Notes: generated from the letters alone by a model not told the origin. A DNA stretch of 39,024 bases from DATNBT01 sp964579765 (GCA_964579765.1 CAZOIK010000448.1:1-39024), one strand, 5' to 3'. Counted from the first letter of the stretch, positions 15,683-23,862 are shown. Numbers and translations: made by a program.

Positions 15683-15744
15683 GCGGCCCTGAAAGGGCCG
15701 CTCTACATTCGTCGGAGTCGTAGCGCGGGCCTTTCAGGCCCGCG
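15683..15744. repeat. REPIN-like palindrome doublet between two PQQ genes
   Basis: GCGGCCC-TGAAA-GGGCCGC (15683-15701) is followed by CTAC. After a 13-base spacer comes GTAG and CGCGGGCCT-TTC-AGGCCCGCG (15724-15744). The right arm abuts the ATG of the next gene at 15746, so that gene has no room for a normal ribosome site outside the repeat. Confidence 0.75.
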
Positions 15745-15745
15745 A

Positions 15746-17469
15746 ATGCCTATGCGAAAAGCGCTCTTGATCGTCGTCCTGGCGGCGGCGTCCACCTCCG
15801 CACAGAAAAACGTCCCCAGCGTGACGACGGACATGCTCGTCACACCGCCGCCTGAAGACTGGCTGATGTACAGCCGGACGTACGATGCGCAGCGCTTCAG
15901 CCCGCTCGAGTTCGTCAACCGGCGCAACGTCCCGCAGTTGACCACCGCGTGGACGAAGCCGCTGCCCAACGGCGCGCACGAGAGCATCCCGATCGTCCAC
16001 GACGGCGTGATGTATCTCGTCGAGCCGGGCGCCGCCGTGATGGCGCTGAACGCGGCGACGGGCGATCAGCTCTGGGAATACAAGCGCGACACACCGCTCG
16101 CCTCACGCACGAAGACCTTGGCGATCTACCACGACCTCGTGTACTACGCCGCGCCCGACGGCTTCATCGTCGCCCTCGACGCGGCGACGGGGAAAGTCCG
16201 CTGGGAGAGCAAGACCGACGGCGGCATGACGTCGGGACCAGTCGTCATCGAAGGCAAGGTGCTGACGGGCCGCACGTGCGCGCGCTCGCGGAAGAACTGC
16301 TACATCTCCGCGCACGACGCGCTCACCGGCAAAGAGGCGTGGCGCTTCTACACCGCCGCGGGAGACGACGACCCAGGCGGCGCGAGCTGGGGCGGCGAAG
16401 AAGAGGACAAGCGGTTCGCGTCAACCTGGGGCTTGCCCGGCAACTACGACCCGCTGCTCAGGCTGATCTACTGGGGCGTCGCGAACCCGACGCCGAACAC
16501 GCGCACCGAGCGCCACGGCCGCTTCGACGCGGTGCCGTTCACGGCGCCGGTCGATCTCTACAGCAACTCGACGATCGCGCTTCATCCCGACACCGGCAAG
16601 CTGGCGTGGTACTACCAGCACCTGCCCGGCGACGACTGGGACGAGGACTACACCCACGAGCGGACGCTCTTCCGCGTCGCGGTGCGTCCGGATCCGAAGC
16701 TCGTGAAGTGGATCAATCCCGACATCCGCCGCGGTGAGCAGCGCGACGTCGCCGCCATGGTCGGCGAAGGCGGCGGCGTGTTCCTGATCGACCGCCGCAC
16801 CGGGCAGTTCCTCTGGGCGAACCCGTTCCCGTTCGACGCGCCGAACTTCTTGATCTCGAACGTGGACGGCAAGACGGGCAAGGTCACGATCAACAAGGAT
16901 CTCGTCTTCACGGCGCCCGGCCAGCGTCACGTGATCTGCTTCTGGAACACGCGCAGCTACTGGCCGACGGCGTACTATCCGCGCCAGCACGCGCTGTTCG
17001 TGCCCTGGGTGGACAACTGTCTCGACATGACGTCGGCGATTCCCGCGGCCGACGGCAAGCCGGCGGTGCCCGCCAAACGCGCCGGCATCCCGCGCGACGG
17101 CAGCAGGCCGGAAGAGTTCGGCGGCCTCTCCAAGATCAACATGGAGACCGGCGAGATTCAGCACATCTACAAAGGCAGGGCGCCTGGCAACGGCGCCGTG
17201 TTGACCACGGCCGGCGATCTCGTGTTCTGGGGCGATCTCGACGGCAAGTTCCATGCGTTCGACGCGCAGAGCGGGAAGATTCTGTGGGAGACGTCGCTTG
17301 GCGGACCGGTGGACAACAGCACGATCACGTACTCGGTGGACGGAAGCAGTACATCGCGGTCATGTCCGGTGAAGGGTTGCTGACGGGCGGAATCATCACG
17401 CAAGCCGGCATCTCGCCGGCGCGGAGGCACAATGAAATGTACGTCTTTGCTCTCCCGACTCGGCGCTAG
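15746..17469 (+). CDS. PQQ-dependent dehydrogenase (alcohol dehydrogenase-like), frameshifted near the 3' end
   Basis: The first 532 or so residues form a complete secreted quinoprotein: a signal peptide, blades with A-L-D-A-A-T-G-K-V-R-W, the catalytic G-D-D-W-D-E-D at 295-301, and a final blade F-H-A-F-D-A-Q-S-G-K-I-L-W-E-T. Near 17341 the frame changes. The frame as read gives G-S-S-T-S-R-S and stops at 17383, while the -1 frame gives K-Q-Y-I-A-V-M-S-G and continues to F-A-L-P, stopping at 17469. One missing base in GGAAGCAG (expected GGAAAGCAG) explains this. It is either a real mutation or a read error. The start is ATG 15746 or 15752, just after the repeat. Confidence 0.8.
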
Positions 17470-18361
17470 CGCCGCGCTGGCCACCTCGCTCGCGGTCGCC
17501 CCGGCGCTCCACGCGCAGCAGGCGATTCAGATCTTCCTCAGCGCCACCGGTGCCGACGGCAAGCCCGTGTCGGATCTGCGCGCCGAAGAGGTCGAAATCC
17601 AGGCGGACGGCTCGGCCTGCAAGACGAGCAAGTTCGAGGCGATCGACTGGCCGACGAAGCTCACGCTCATGGTGGACAACGGCCCCGTCCACACCGACGC
17701 GCTCCGGCAGCTGCGCGAAGCGTTGCGTCTGTTCATCGCCGAGCTGCCGACCGACATGGACGTGTCGCTCGTCAGCTTCGATCCCGCGCCACGGTTCGTC
17801 TACAAGGAAGGCGACGACCGCGTGAAGCTGCTGTCGAGCGTGGACCTGCTCATCCCCGACAGCGGCGCGCCGAAATTCATCGACGCGCTGTCGGAGGCCG
17901 CCGATCGGGTGGACAAGGACAAGCGCGGCAAGAACAAGGAGAAGGGCAACTACTTCCCCGTCTTCATGATCGTCGGCAGCGCCGGCCTCGAAGGCAGCAA
18001 CCCGCGCGACTATCAAATCAACAAGCTGTTCAAGCAGGTCGGGGACAACGCCATCACGGTCCATGTGGTCATGGAGCAGAACTCGATCCGCTCTTCCGAC
18101 GTCGCGAGCGGCACGAACCAGATCGAGGTGGGCCTGCGGCTGACGCAGGGAACGGGCGGCCGGTACGAATCCATCAACTCCGAGACCCGCCTCTCGACGC
18201 TCCTACCCGAGTACGGCAAGCAGATCGCGAAGAGCGCGGCGCGGCAGGCGCATCAATACCGCATCACCTGCCAGCCGGCGGGTCCACCGAAGCAGATTGC
18301 CGCCAGCATCGCGCGCGCGAACGTCACGGGCGCGCTGAGCATCGACGGACGCTTGCCGTAA
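17432..18361 (+). CDS. exported VWFA-related protein of the acidobacterial type
   Basis: The 309-residue product has a signal peptide ending near A-L-H-A-Q-Q (29). A short beta region follows (V-S-D-L-R-A-E-E-V-E-I-Q-A-D-G), and then a von Willebrand A-like domain (about 65-255), as in the VWFA-related family typical of Acidobacteriota. The metal site is degenerate: the usual D-x-S-x-S is L-M-V-D-N-G-P-V (about 72-79). GGAGG lies five bases before the ATG at 17432. The start lies inside the restored reading frame of the preceding PQQ gene (38-base overlap), suggesting a PQQ-VWFA transcription unit. The function is unknown; protein binding in the periplasm is likely. Confidence 0.82.
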   Translation: MKCTSLLSRLGASAALATSLAVAPALHAQQAIQIFLSATGADGKPVSDLRAEEVEIQADGSACKTSKFEAIDWPTKLTLMVDNGPVHTDALRQLREALRLFIAELPTDMDVSLVSFDPAPRFVYKEGDDRVKLLSSVDLLIPDSGAPKFIDALSEAADRVDKDKRGKNKEKGNYFPVFMIVGSAGLEGSNPRDYQINKLFKQVGDNAITVHVVMEQNSIRSSDVASGTNQIEVGLRLTQGTGGRYESINSETRLSTLLPEYGKQIAKSAARQAHQYRITCQPAGPPKQIAASIARANVTGALSIDGRLP

Positions 18362-18388
18362 CTCTCCACCGCGGAGGACGCGGAGGAA
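18362..18388 (-). repeat. dispersed GCGTCCTCCGCG repeat, inverted copy
   Basis: Read on the minus strand this is CCTCCGCGTCCTCCGCGGTGGAGAG. It is the inverse of the copy at 18547-18581 and closely matches the copy at 20692-20727. It starts directly after the VWFA stop codon. Confidence 0.55.
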
Positions 18389-18395
18389 TTCAATT

Positions 18396-18424
18396 GGCGG
18401 TGCGCGCGCCTCGCGCGCACCGCC
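18396..18424. repeat. 13-base-pair perfect hairpin downstream of the VWFA gene
   Basis: GGCGGTGCGCGCG (18396-18408) and CGCGCGCACCGCC (18412-18424) pair perfectly around a three-base loop. No T-run follows on either strand, so it is not a standard intrinsic terminator. It could still block transcription between the VWFA gene and bioB, or be part of a small mobile unit. Confidence 0.55.
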
Positions 18425-18546
18425 AGCCCCTTGCGCCGGACCTGCACCCGAATCGCGTGCGGTCGTCCGTCACGGCGCACCTCGCTCGGCGACGTCGACG
18501 ACGCGATGATCACGTTCGGCCTGGACGCCAGCGCCGGCCGATAAGA

Positions 18547-18581
18547 ACCTCTGCGTCCGCTACCTCCTCTGCGGCGGAGAG
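18547..18581 (+). repeat. dispersed GCGTCCTCCGCG repeat, direct copy upstream of bioB
   Basis: CCTCTGCGTCCGCTACCTCC followed by TCTGCGGCGGAGAG is a diverged copy of the element at 20692-20727, and the inverse of 18362-18388. It runs up to the bioB -10 element. Confidence 0.5.
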
Positions 18582-18582
18582 G

Positions 18583-18588
18583 TAGAAT
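18583..18588 (+). promoter_or_regulatory. candidate -10 element of the biotin operon
   Basis: TAGAAT ends 11 bases before the bioB ATG at 18600. No BirA-, BioR- or BioQ-like operator is recognised around it. As with other genes here, the inferred leader would be very short. Confidence 0.4.
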
Positions 18589-18599
18589 ACCGAATCGCG

Positions 18600-19562
18600 A
18601 TGTCTGATCTCCGCCACGACTGGACCATCCCCGAAATCGAACAGATCTACACCGCTCCGCTCCTCGACCTGCTGCTGCGCGCGCAGCTCGTCCACCGCGA
18701 GCATCATCGGCCCAACGAGGTGCAAGGCTGCGTGCTGTTGAACGTGAAGAGCGGCGGCTGTCCCGAAGACTGCGCGTACTGCCCCCAGTCGGCGCACTAC
18801 ACGACCGGCACCGACCGCTACGATCTGCTGAGCGTCGATGACGCGCTCGAGGCCGCGCGGAACGCTCGCGCGCAGGGCGCGACGCGCTTCTGCATGGGCG
18901 CGGCCTGGCGCGACGCCGCCGAGGGCGAGCAGTTCGACCGCGTGCTGCAGATGGTGCGCGGCGTCCGCGCGCTCGGCATGGAGGCATGCTGCACGCTCGG
19001 CATGCTGACGCAGGCGCAGGCGGACGCTCTCGCGGAGGCCGGCTGCTCGGCGTACAACCACAACCTCGACTCCTCACCCGAGTTCTACGGCAGCATCATC
19101 ACGACACGGACGTACACCGAGCGTCTCGAGACCATCGCACGCGTCCGGCAAGCCGGCATCACCGTCTGCAGCGGCGGCATCATCGGCATGGGCGAGTCGC
19201 GGCGCGCGCGCTGCGGCATGCTGCAGCAGCTCTCGTCGCTCCGGCCGCATCCGGAGAGCGTGCCGATCAATTTGCTCGTGCGCGTCCAGGGCACGCCCCT
19301 CGGCGATCGCCCCGACGAGGACGCCATCGAGCTCGTCCGCACCATCGCCACGGCGCGCATCGTCATGCCGAAGGCATTCGTCCGGCTGAGCGCCGGCCGC
19401 GCGTCGCTGTCGCCGGAGGGCCAGGCGCTCTGCTTCATGGCGGGCGCCAATTCGGTCTTCCTCGGCGACGTCCTGTTGACCACGCCGAACGTGGCCGTGG
19501 ACGTTGACCGTCGGCTGTTTGCCGATCTCGGGCTGCAGCTCCAGGCGGCGCCGAATGCCTGA
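18600..19562 (+). CDS. bioB: biotin synthase
   Basis: The 320-residue radical SAM enzyme has the iron-sulfur cysteines at 54, 58 and 61 (G-G-C-P-E-D-C-A-Y-C-P-Q-S). Second-cluster ligands lie in R-F-C-M-G-A-A-W-R, E-A-C-C-T-L-G-M-L, V-C-S-G-G-I-I-G-M-G-E and R-L-S-A-G-R. It inserts sulfur into dethiobiotin, the last step of biotin synthesis. The family Y-N-H-N-L-D-T is Y-N-H-N-L-D-S here, a mild change. It is first in the operon bioB-F-D-A and overlaps bioF by eight bases (ATGCCTGA). No Shine-Dalgarno site is clear. Confidence 0.97.
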   Translation: MSDLRHDWTIPEIEQIYTAPLLDLLLRAQLVHREHHRPNEVQGCVLLNVKSGGCPEDCAYCPQSAHYTTGTDRYDLLSVDDALEAARNARAQGATRFCMGAAWRDAAEGEQFDRVLQMVRGVRALGMEACCTLGMLTQAQADALAEAGCSAYNHNLDSSPEFYGSIITTRTYTERLETIARVRQAGITVCSGGIIGMGESRRARCGMLQQLSSLRPHPESVPINLLVRVQGTPLGDRPDEDAIELVRTIATARIVMPKAFVRLSAGRASLSPEGQALCFMAGANSVFLGDVLLTTPNVAVDVDRRLFADLGLQLQAAPNA

Positions 19563-20748
19563 CGCGCTCGCCGATCGCATCCTGGTCCGGCTGCGATCGA
19601 TTCGCGAAGACGGCCTGGAGCGCTCCCTTCGTCCACCGTCCGGTATCGACCTGTCGTCCAACGACTCGCTCGGGCTCTCGACGCACCCGCGGGTGGTTCA
19701 GGCGATGATCGACGCCGTGGCCCGCGAGGGCGCCGGCAGCACGGGATCGCGTCTGCTCCGCGGGCATCGCGCGGCCTTCTCGGACGTCGAGCGCCGCTTC
19801 GCCGACTTCAAGGGCACGGACGGCGCGCTCTACTTCTCGAGCGGCTACCTCGCGAACCTCGCGGTCCTGACGACGCTCGCCGAACGCGGCGACGTCATCT
19901 TTTCGGACGCGCTCAACCACGCGAGCCTGATCGACGCCGTCCGTCTGTCGAACGCCGACTACGTCGTCTATCCGCACGCCGACGTCACGGCGCTCGAGCC
20001 GCTCATCGCCGAGCATTCCGCCGAGAAGCAGGCCTTCGTCGTCACCGAATCGCTGTTCAGCATGGACGGCGACGTCGCCCCGCTCGCGGAGTACGCCGCG
20101 CTGTGCCGCGCGACGGACGCCGCGCTCGTCGTAGACGAAGCACACGCGGTCGGCCTCTACGGGCGCCGCGGCACCGGGATGCTCGAGGACGCCGGTATCG
20201 ATCCGAACTCGTGCGTCTCGATCAACACGGCGGGCAAAGCGCTCGGCGTGAGCGGCGCGTTCGTGGCCGGACCCGAGTGGGCGATCGACTATCTCGTCCA
20301 GCGCGCGCGGCCGTTCGTCTTCTCCACGGCGCCGCCGCCCTCGGTCGCGGCGGCACTCTCCGCCAGCCTCGACGTCATCGAGCAGGAGCCGGATCGACGT
20401 GCGCGCCTCGCGAGCCGCGTGGCCCGGCTCCACGCATCGCTCGCCGATCACGGCCTCGCCGTGCCGTGCCGGCCATCGCACATCATCCCGGTGCTCATCG
20501 GCGACAACGATCGCGCCGTCGCCGCGGCCGCCGCGCTGCAGGCGCAGGGCTTCGACGTCCGCGCGATCCGTCCGCCGAGCGTCCCGCGCGGCACCGCGCG
20601 CCTGCGGATCTCGGTCAACGCCGGCCTGGACGACGAGACGATCGATCGCTTCGCGGCTGCGCTGGCAGACGTCTTCAAGCGCGTGGTCCTTACCTCTGCG
20701 TCCTCCGCGTCCTCAGCGGTGGAGAGTTTCGAGGGCTCGACGGAGTAG
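19555..20748 (+). CDS. bioF: 8-amino-7-oxononanoate synthase
   Basis: The 397-residue PLP enzyme condenses pimeloyl-ACP (or -CoA) with alanine. It shows S-N-D-S-L-G-L-S, the G-x-G-S-T-G-S-R-L-L-R-G-H loop, D-E-A-H-A-V-G (194-200) and the PLP lysine at 228 in N-T-A-G-K-A-L-G. The ATG at 19555 overlaps the bioB stop, and the stop TAG directly precedes the bioD ATG. The last 20 or so residues (V-L-T-S-A-S-S-A-S-S-A-V-E-S-F) are encoded by the dispersed repeat at 20692-20727 and do not belong to the family fold, so the native C terminus was replaced or extended. Confidence 0.95.
   Translation: MPDALADRILVRLRSIREDGLERSLRPPSGIDLSSNDSLGLSTHPRVVQAMIDAVAREGAGSTGSRLLRGHRAAFSDVERRFADFKGTDGALYFSSGYLANLAVLTTLAERGDVIFSDALNHASLIDAVRLSNADYVVYPHADVTALEPLIAEHSAEKQAFVVTESLFSMDGDVAPLAEYAALCRATDAALVVDEAHAVGLYGRRGTGMLEDAGIDPNSCVSINTAGKALGVSGAFVAGPEWAIDYLVQRARPFVFSTAPPPSVAAALSASLDVIEQEPDRRARLASRVARLHASLADHGLAVPCRPSHIIPVLIGDNDRAVAAAAALQAQGFDVRAIRPPSVPRGTARLRISVNAGLDDETIDRFAAALADVFKRVVLTSASSASSAVESFEGSTE
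20692..20727 (+). repeat. dispersed GCGTCCTCCGCG repeat inside the bioF 3' end
   Basis: ACCTCTGCGTCCTCCGCGTC continues CTCAGCGGTGGAGAG. It matches the copies at 18362-18388 (inverted) and 18547-18581. It is translated as the C-terminal tail of BioF. Confidence 0.6.
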
Positions 20749-21420
20749 ATGCCCGTGGCCCGCGGCTTCTTCGTCACCGGCACCGACACCGGCGTCGGCA
20801 AGACCGTCGTTTCGGCGGCGCTCGTCATGAAGCTGCGCTCGACGGGTGCGGTCCGCTACTGGAAGCCGATCCAGACCGGCATCGAGCAGGACGACGACAC
20901 GGCGACCGTCGCGTGGCTGGCCGAATGCTCGTCCGCCGAGCTGTGGACGACAGGCGTGCGGCTGCCGCGTCCCGTGTCGCCGCACCTTGCGGCTCGGCTC
21001 GCCGGCGTCCCGATCGACCTCGCGCCGCTCGAAGACTCGTTCAACCAGGCGGCACAGACCGCCCACCTCATCGTCGAAGGCGCGGGCGGCGTGCTCGTGC
21101 CGGTCAACGATCTGCAGTTCATGATCGACCTGATGGCGCGGCTGGATCTGCCGGCGGTGATCGCGTCGCGATCGACGCTCGGCACGATCAACCACACGCT
21201 GCTGACGATCGAGGCACTGCGGACGAGGTCGATCGCCGTCGCGGGCGTCGTCATGGTCGGGCCGTCGAACGCCGACAACTGCGCGGCGATCGAGCAGTAC
21301 GGCGACGTGCCGGTGCTCGGCGAGATGCCGCTGTTCGCCACGCTCGCGCCGGACGTGCTCTGGGCGTGGGCGCGGACCGACCTCGACCGCGATCGCAGGC
21401 TCGCGGAGATGCTGCGATGA
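20749..21420 (+). CDS. bioD: dethiobiotin synthetase
   Basis: The 223-residue product has the P-loop G-T-D-T-G-V-G-K-T (11-19), the K-P-I-Q-T-G substrate loop near 40 and V-E-G-A-G-G-V-L-V-P at about 108-117, all diagnostic of BioD. It closes the ureido ring of diaminopelargonate with CO2 and ATP. The ATG follows the bioF stop with no gap, and its own stop overlaps the bioA ATG as ATGA, so the three genes are translationally linked. Confidence 0.96.
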   Translation: MPVARGFFVTGTDTGVGKTVVSAALVMKLRSTGAVRYWKPIQTGIEQDDDTATVAWLAECSSAELWTTGVRLPRPVSPHLAARLAGVPIDLAPLEDSFNQAAQTAHLIVEGAGGVLVPVNDLQFMIDLMARLDLPAVIASRSTLGTINHTLLTIEALRTRSIAVAGVVMVGPSNADNCAAIEQYGDVPVLGEMPLFATLAPDVLWAWARTDLDRDRRLAEMLR

Positions 21421-22679
21421 CGCTCGTCGATCGCGACAACGCCGTTGTCTGGCATCCGTACACGCCGATGAAGACGGCGCCGGCGCCGCTGCCGATCGCC
21501 CGCGGTCAGGGCGTGTATCTGTTCGCCGAGGACGGCCGGAAGATCCTCGACGGCATCTCGTCGTGGTGGGTCAACGTCCACGGCCATTCGCATCCGCGCC
21601 TGAACCAGGCGCTCGCCGAGCAGGCGAAGAAGATCGAGCACGTGATCTTCGCCGGCGCGACGCACGAGCCGGCGGTCGAACTCGCCGAACGGCTCGTCGG
21701 CATCCTGCCGGCCGGCCTGACGCGCGTCTTCTACTCGGACAACGGATCGACCGCGGTCGAGGTCGCGTTGAAGATGGCGCTGCAGTACTGGCAGAACCAG
21801 GGCCAGCCGCACCGCCAGCGCTTCGTCGCGCTCCGGCACGCGTACCACGGCGACACGGTCGGGACGATGGCCGTCAGTGACGAGTCCGTCTTCACGGCGC
21901 CGTTCGGCTCGCTCTTGTTCCCCGTCGATCGACTCGACCCGGGCGACGTGCCGTCGCACTTGCAGGCACACGGCGATCGCGTCGCCGCCGTTATCGTCGA
22001 GCCCATGCTGCAGGGGGCGGGTGGCATGATCATGTGGTCGGCGGACGCGCTCGCGGACATTCGCGCGGCCTGCTACCGCCACGGCGTCCTGCTGATCGCG
22101 GACGAGGTGCTGACCGGGTTCGGACGCACCGGCCGCATGTTCGCGTGCGAGCACGCCGCGGTGACGCCGGACATCATCTGCCTGTCGAAGGCGCTGACGG
22201 CCGGCTACATGCCGATGGCCGTGACGGCGACGACCAATGCGGTCTACGACGCCTTCTTGAGCGACGATCGCATGAAGACGTTCTTCCACGGCCACTCGTT
22301 CACCGCGAACCCGCTCGCGTGCGCGGTCGCACTCGCGAGCCTCGATCTGCTCGAGGAGGGCAACGTCCTCGCGCGCGTCGCGCGGCTCGAGCGCCAGCTC
22401 CGCGAGGGCTTCTCTCCCCTCGCCGATCTGCCCATCGTCTCCGACGTCCGAGTCCTCGGCGACGTCGGCGTCGTCGAGCTCGTGCCGGAGAATGCGGCGA
22501 CCGATGCGGGCGGGTACCTCGATCAGATCGGCCCGCGGCTCTCCAGAGCGTTCCTCGACCGCGGCGTGCTGCTGCGTCCCCTGGGCAACGTGCTCTACTT
22601 CATGCCGCCGTATGTGATCACCGATGCGGAAGTGGATCGGGTGATTGCCTGCATCCGCGACGTGTTGAACGAGCTGTAG
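21417..22679 (+). CDS. bioA: adenosylmethionine-8-amino-7-oxononanoate aminotransferase
   Basis: The 420-residue class III aminotransferase has H-P-Y-T-P-M-K near 13-19, S-S-W-W-V-N-V-H-G-H (48-57), Y-S-D-N-G-S-T-A-V-E (106-115), A-D-E-V-L-T-G-F-G-R-T-G (228-239) and the PLP lysine at 258 in L-S-K-A-L-T-A-G. These fit BioA rather than general ornithine-type aminotransferases. It makes 7,8-diaminopelargonate using S-adenosylmethionine as amino donor. It is last in the biotin operon. The pimeloyl-forming bioC and bioH genes are not in the window. Confidence 0.95.
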   Translation: MTLVDRDNAVVWHPYTPMKTAPAPLPIARGQGVYLFAEDGRKILDGISSWWVNVHGHSHPRLNQALAEQAKKIEHVIFAGATHEPAVELAERLVGILPAGLTRVFYSDNGSTAVEVALKMALQYWQNQGQPHRQRFVALRHAYHGDTVGTMAVSDESVFTAPFGSLLFPVDRLDPGDVPSHLQAHGDRVAAVIVEPMLQGAGGMIMWSADALADIRAACYRHGVLLIADEVLTGFGRTGRMFACEHAAVTPDIICLSKALTAGYMPMAVTATTNAVYDAFLSDDRMKTFFHGHSFTANPLACAVALASLDLLEEGNVLARVARLERQLREGFSPLADLPIVSDVRVLGDVGVVELVPENAATDAGGYLDQIGPRLSRAFLDRGVLLRPLGNVLYFMPPYVITDAEVDRVIACIRDVLNEL

Positions 22680-22713
22680 TACTCTCTGACTTCCACACGA
22701 GAGGAACGCCACC

Positions 22714-23109
22714 ATGAGCGAGCGAGGCCGCATCCTCGGCATCGGCGGGGTCTTCTTCAAGTCGGCGAATCCGCAGCCGATGAAGGAGTGGTACGCGACG
22801 CATCTCGGCCTCGCGGACAGCGGTCATGGCGTCATGCTGCCGTGGCGTGAACAAGACAATCCCGAGCGCGAGCAGATGACGATCTGGAGCATCTTCCCCG
22901 GCGACACCAGATACTTCGAGCCCAGCCCCGCCTCGTTCATGATGAACTACATCGTCGACGACCTCGACGCGCTCGTCGATCGCCTCGCGAACGCAGGCGT
23001 CCGCATCGACCCGAAGCGCCAGGACGAAAGCTACGGCCGCTTCGCGTGGATTTACGATCCCGACGGCAACAAGATCGAACTCTGGCAGCCGCTCAATCCC
23101 GGCGCGTAG
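22714..23109 (+). CDS. single-domain VOC (glyoxalase-like) protein
   Basis: The 131-residue product is one VOC module: G-G-V-F-F-K-S-A-N-P-Q-P-M-K-E-W-Y-A-T-H-L-G-L near the N terminus, a Y-I-V-D-D-L-D-A-L-V helix start near 85, and a C-terminal Y-D-P-D-G-N-K-I-E-L-W-Q with the usual glutamate ligand. The expected first histidine ligand is not obvious. GAGAGGAA lies about seven bases before the ATG. It lies 34 bases after bioA and might be co-transcribed, though no biotin role is known for this family. Confidence 0.78.
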   Translation: MSERGRILGIGGVFFKSANPQPMKEWYATHLGLADSGHGVMLPWREQDNPEREQMTIWSIFPGDTRYFEPSPASFMMNYIVDDLDALVDRLANAGVRIDPKRQDESYGRFAWIYDPDGNKIELWQPLNPGA

Positions 23110-23310
23110 TCGTCCTCCTTGTAACATCCGGCGCATCAGCTTGCGCTCGCCACGCGGTCGGCGCAGACTGCTGGTTTCGTGGTCTAACGCACGCGCCGTC
23201 TGCACGCAGTGGAAAGGCGCCGCCGGCCAGCTGCGAGCGGGAGCGAGCGGCTCGGCGTCAGTTCGCCGTGGGGGTGGGGCCCCACGGCCAGTGGAAAGAA
23301 GGAGGCAGCG
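23110..23310. other. 200-base gap with no supported gene
   Basis: The stretch between the two VOC genes holds no convincing reading frame. It contains the perfect palindrome GTGGGGCCCCAC (around 23274-23285) and the Shine-Dalgarno site of the second VOC gene at its end. No promoter hexamers are obvious. Confidence 0.5.
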
Positions 23311-23793
23311 ATGATGAAGGCGAAGCGACCTGTCCCTGAGGGCTACCACACGATCACGCCGCAACTCACGCTCGACAACGCCGCGCAGGCGATCGACTGG
23401 TACAAGAAAGCGCTGGGCGCCGAGGAGCTCGGACGCTCGACCGGACCCGACGGCAAAATCATGCACGCGGAGCTGCGCGTCGGCGATTCGCGGTTCATGC
23501 TGAACGACGAGATGGGCGGCGGCAAGAGCGCCAGGGCGCTCGGCGGATCGCCGATGTCGCTCTGGCTCTACGTGGACGACTGCGACGCGATCTTCAACCG
23601 CGCCGTCGCCGCAGGGGGTAAAGTGGACGGGCCGATGGGCAAGATGGCCGATCAGTTCTGGGGCGATCGGTCAGGCACATTCACCGATCCGTACGGCTAC
23701 CGCTGGTCGATCGCGTCGCACAAGGAAGATCTCACACCGCAGGAAATGCAGCAGCGCCAGGACGAGTTCATGAAGCAGATGGCGCATCAGTAG
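23311..23793 (+). CDS. PhnB-type VOC family protein
   Basis: The 160-residue product has the features of the PhnB/glyoxalase-like branch: H-T-I-T-P-Q-L-T-L-D-N-A-A-Q-A-I-D-W-Y-K-K-A-L-G-A near residue 15, K-I-M-H-A-E-L-R-V-G-D-S near 55, W-L-Y-V-D-D-C-D-A and D-P-Y-G-Y-R-W-S-I-A near the end. The start ATG 23311 (or 23314) follows a very strong GAAGGAGG. A longer open frame from 23209 lacks support. The function is unassigned. Confidence 0.78.
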   Translation: MMKAKRPVPEGYHTITPQLTLDNAAQAIDWYKKALGAEELGRSTGPDGKIMHAELRVGDSRFMLNDEMGGGKSARALGGSPMSLWLYVDDCDAIFNRAVAAGGKVDGPMGKMADQFWGDRSGTFTDPYGYRWSIASHKEDLTPQEMQQRQDEFMKQMAHQ

Positions 23794-23807
23794 GGAATAG
23801 AGCACAA

Positions 23808-23852
23808 GGCAGAGGGCAAAGGGCCTTCGCGCCCTCCACGCTGCCCTCTGCC
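23808..23852. terminator. nested hairpin between convergent VOC and DoxX genes
   Basis: GGCAGAGGGCA (23808-23818) pairs perfectly with TGCCCTCTGCC (23842-23852). Inside it AGGGC (23820-23824) pairs with GCCCT (23831-23835). It fills the space between two convergent genes, where a bidirectional terminator is expected, but it has no T-run. The repeated CCCTCTGCC wording also resembles a dispersed element. Confidence 0.45.
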
Positions 23853-23862
23853 CTCCTGCCCT

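Noticed and set aside
18425..18600. A biotin-responsive operator (BirA, BioR or BioQ type) before bioB
   Set aside because: None of the known palindromes is found. The region consists of repeat DNA and a simple -10 hexamer.
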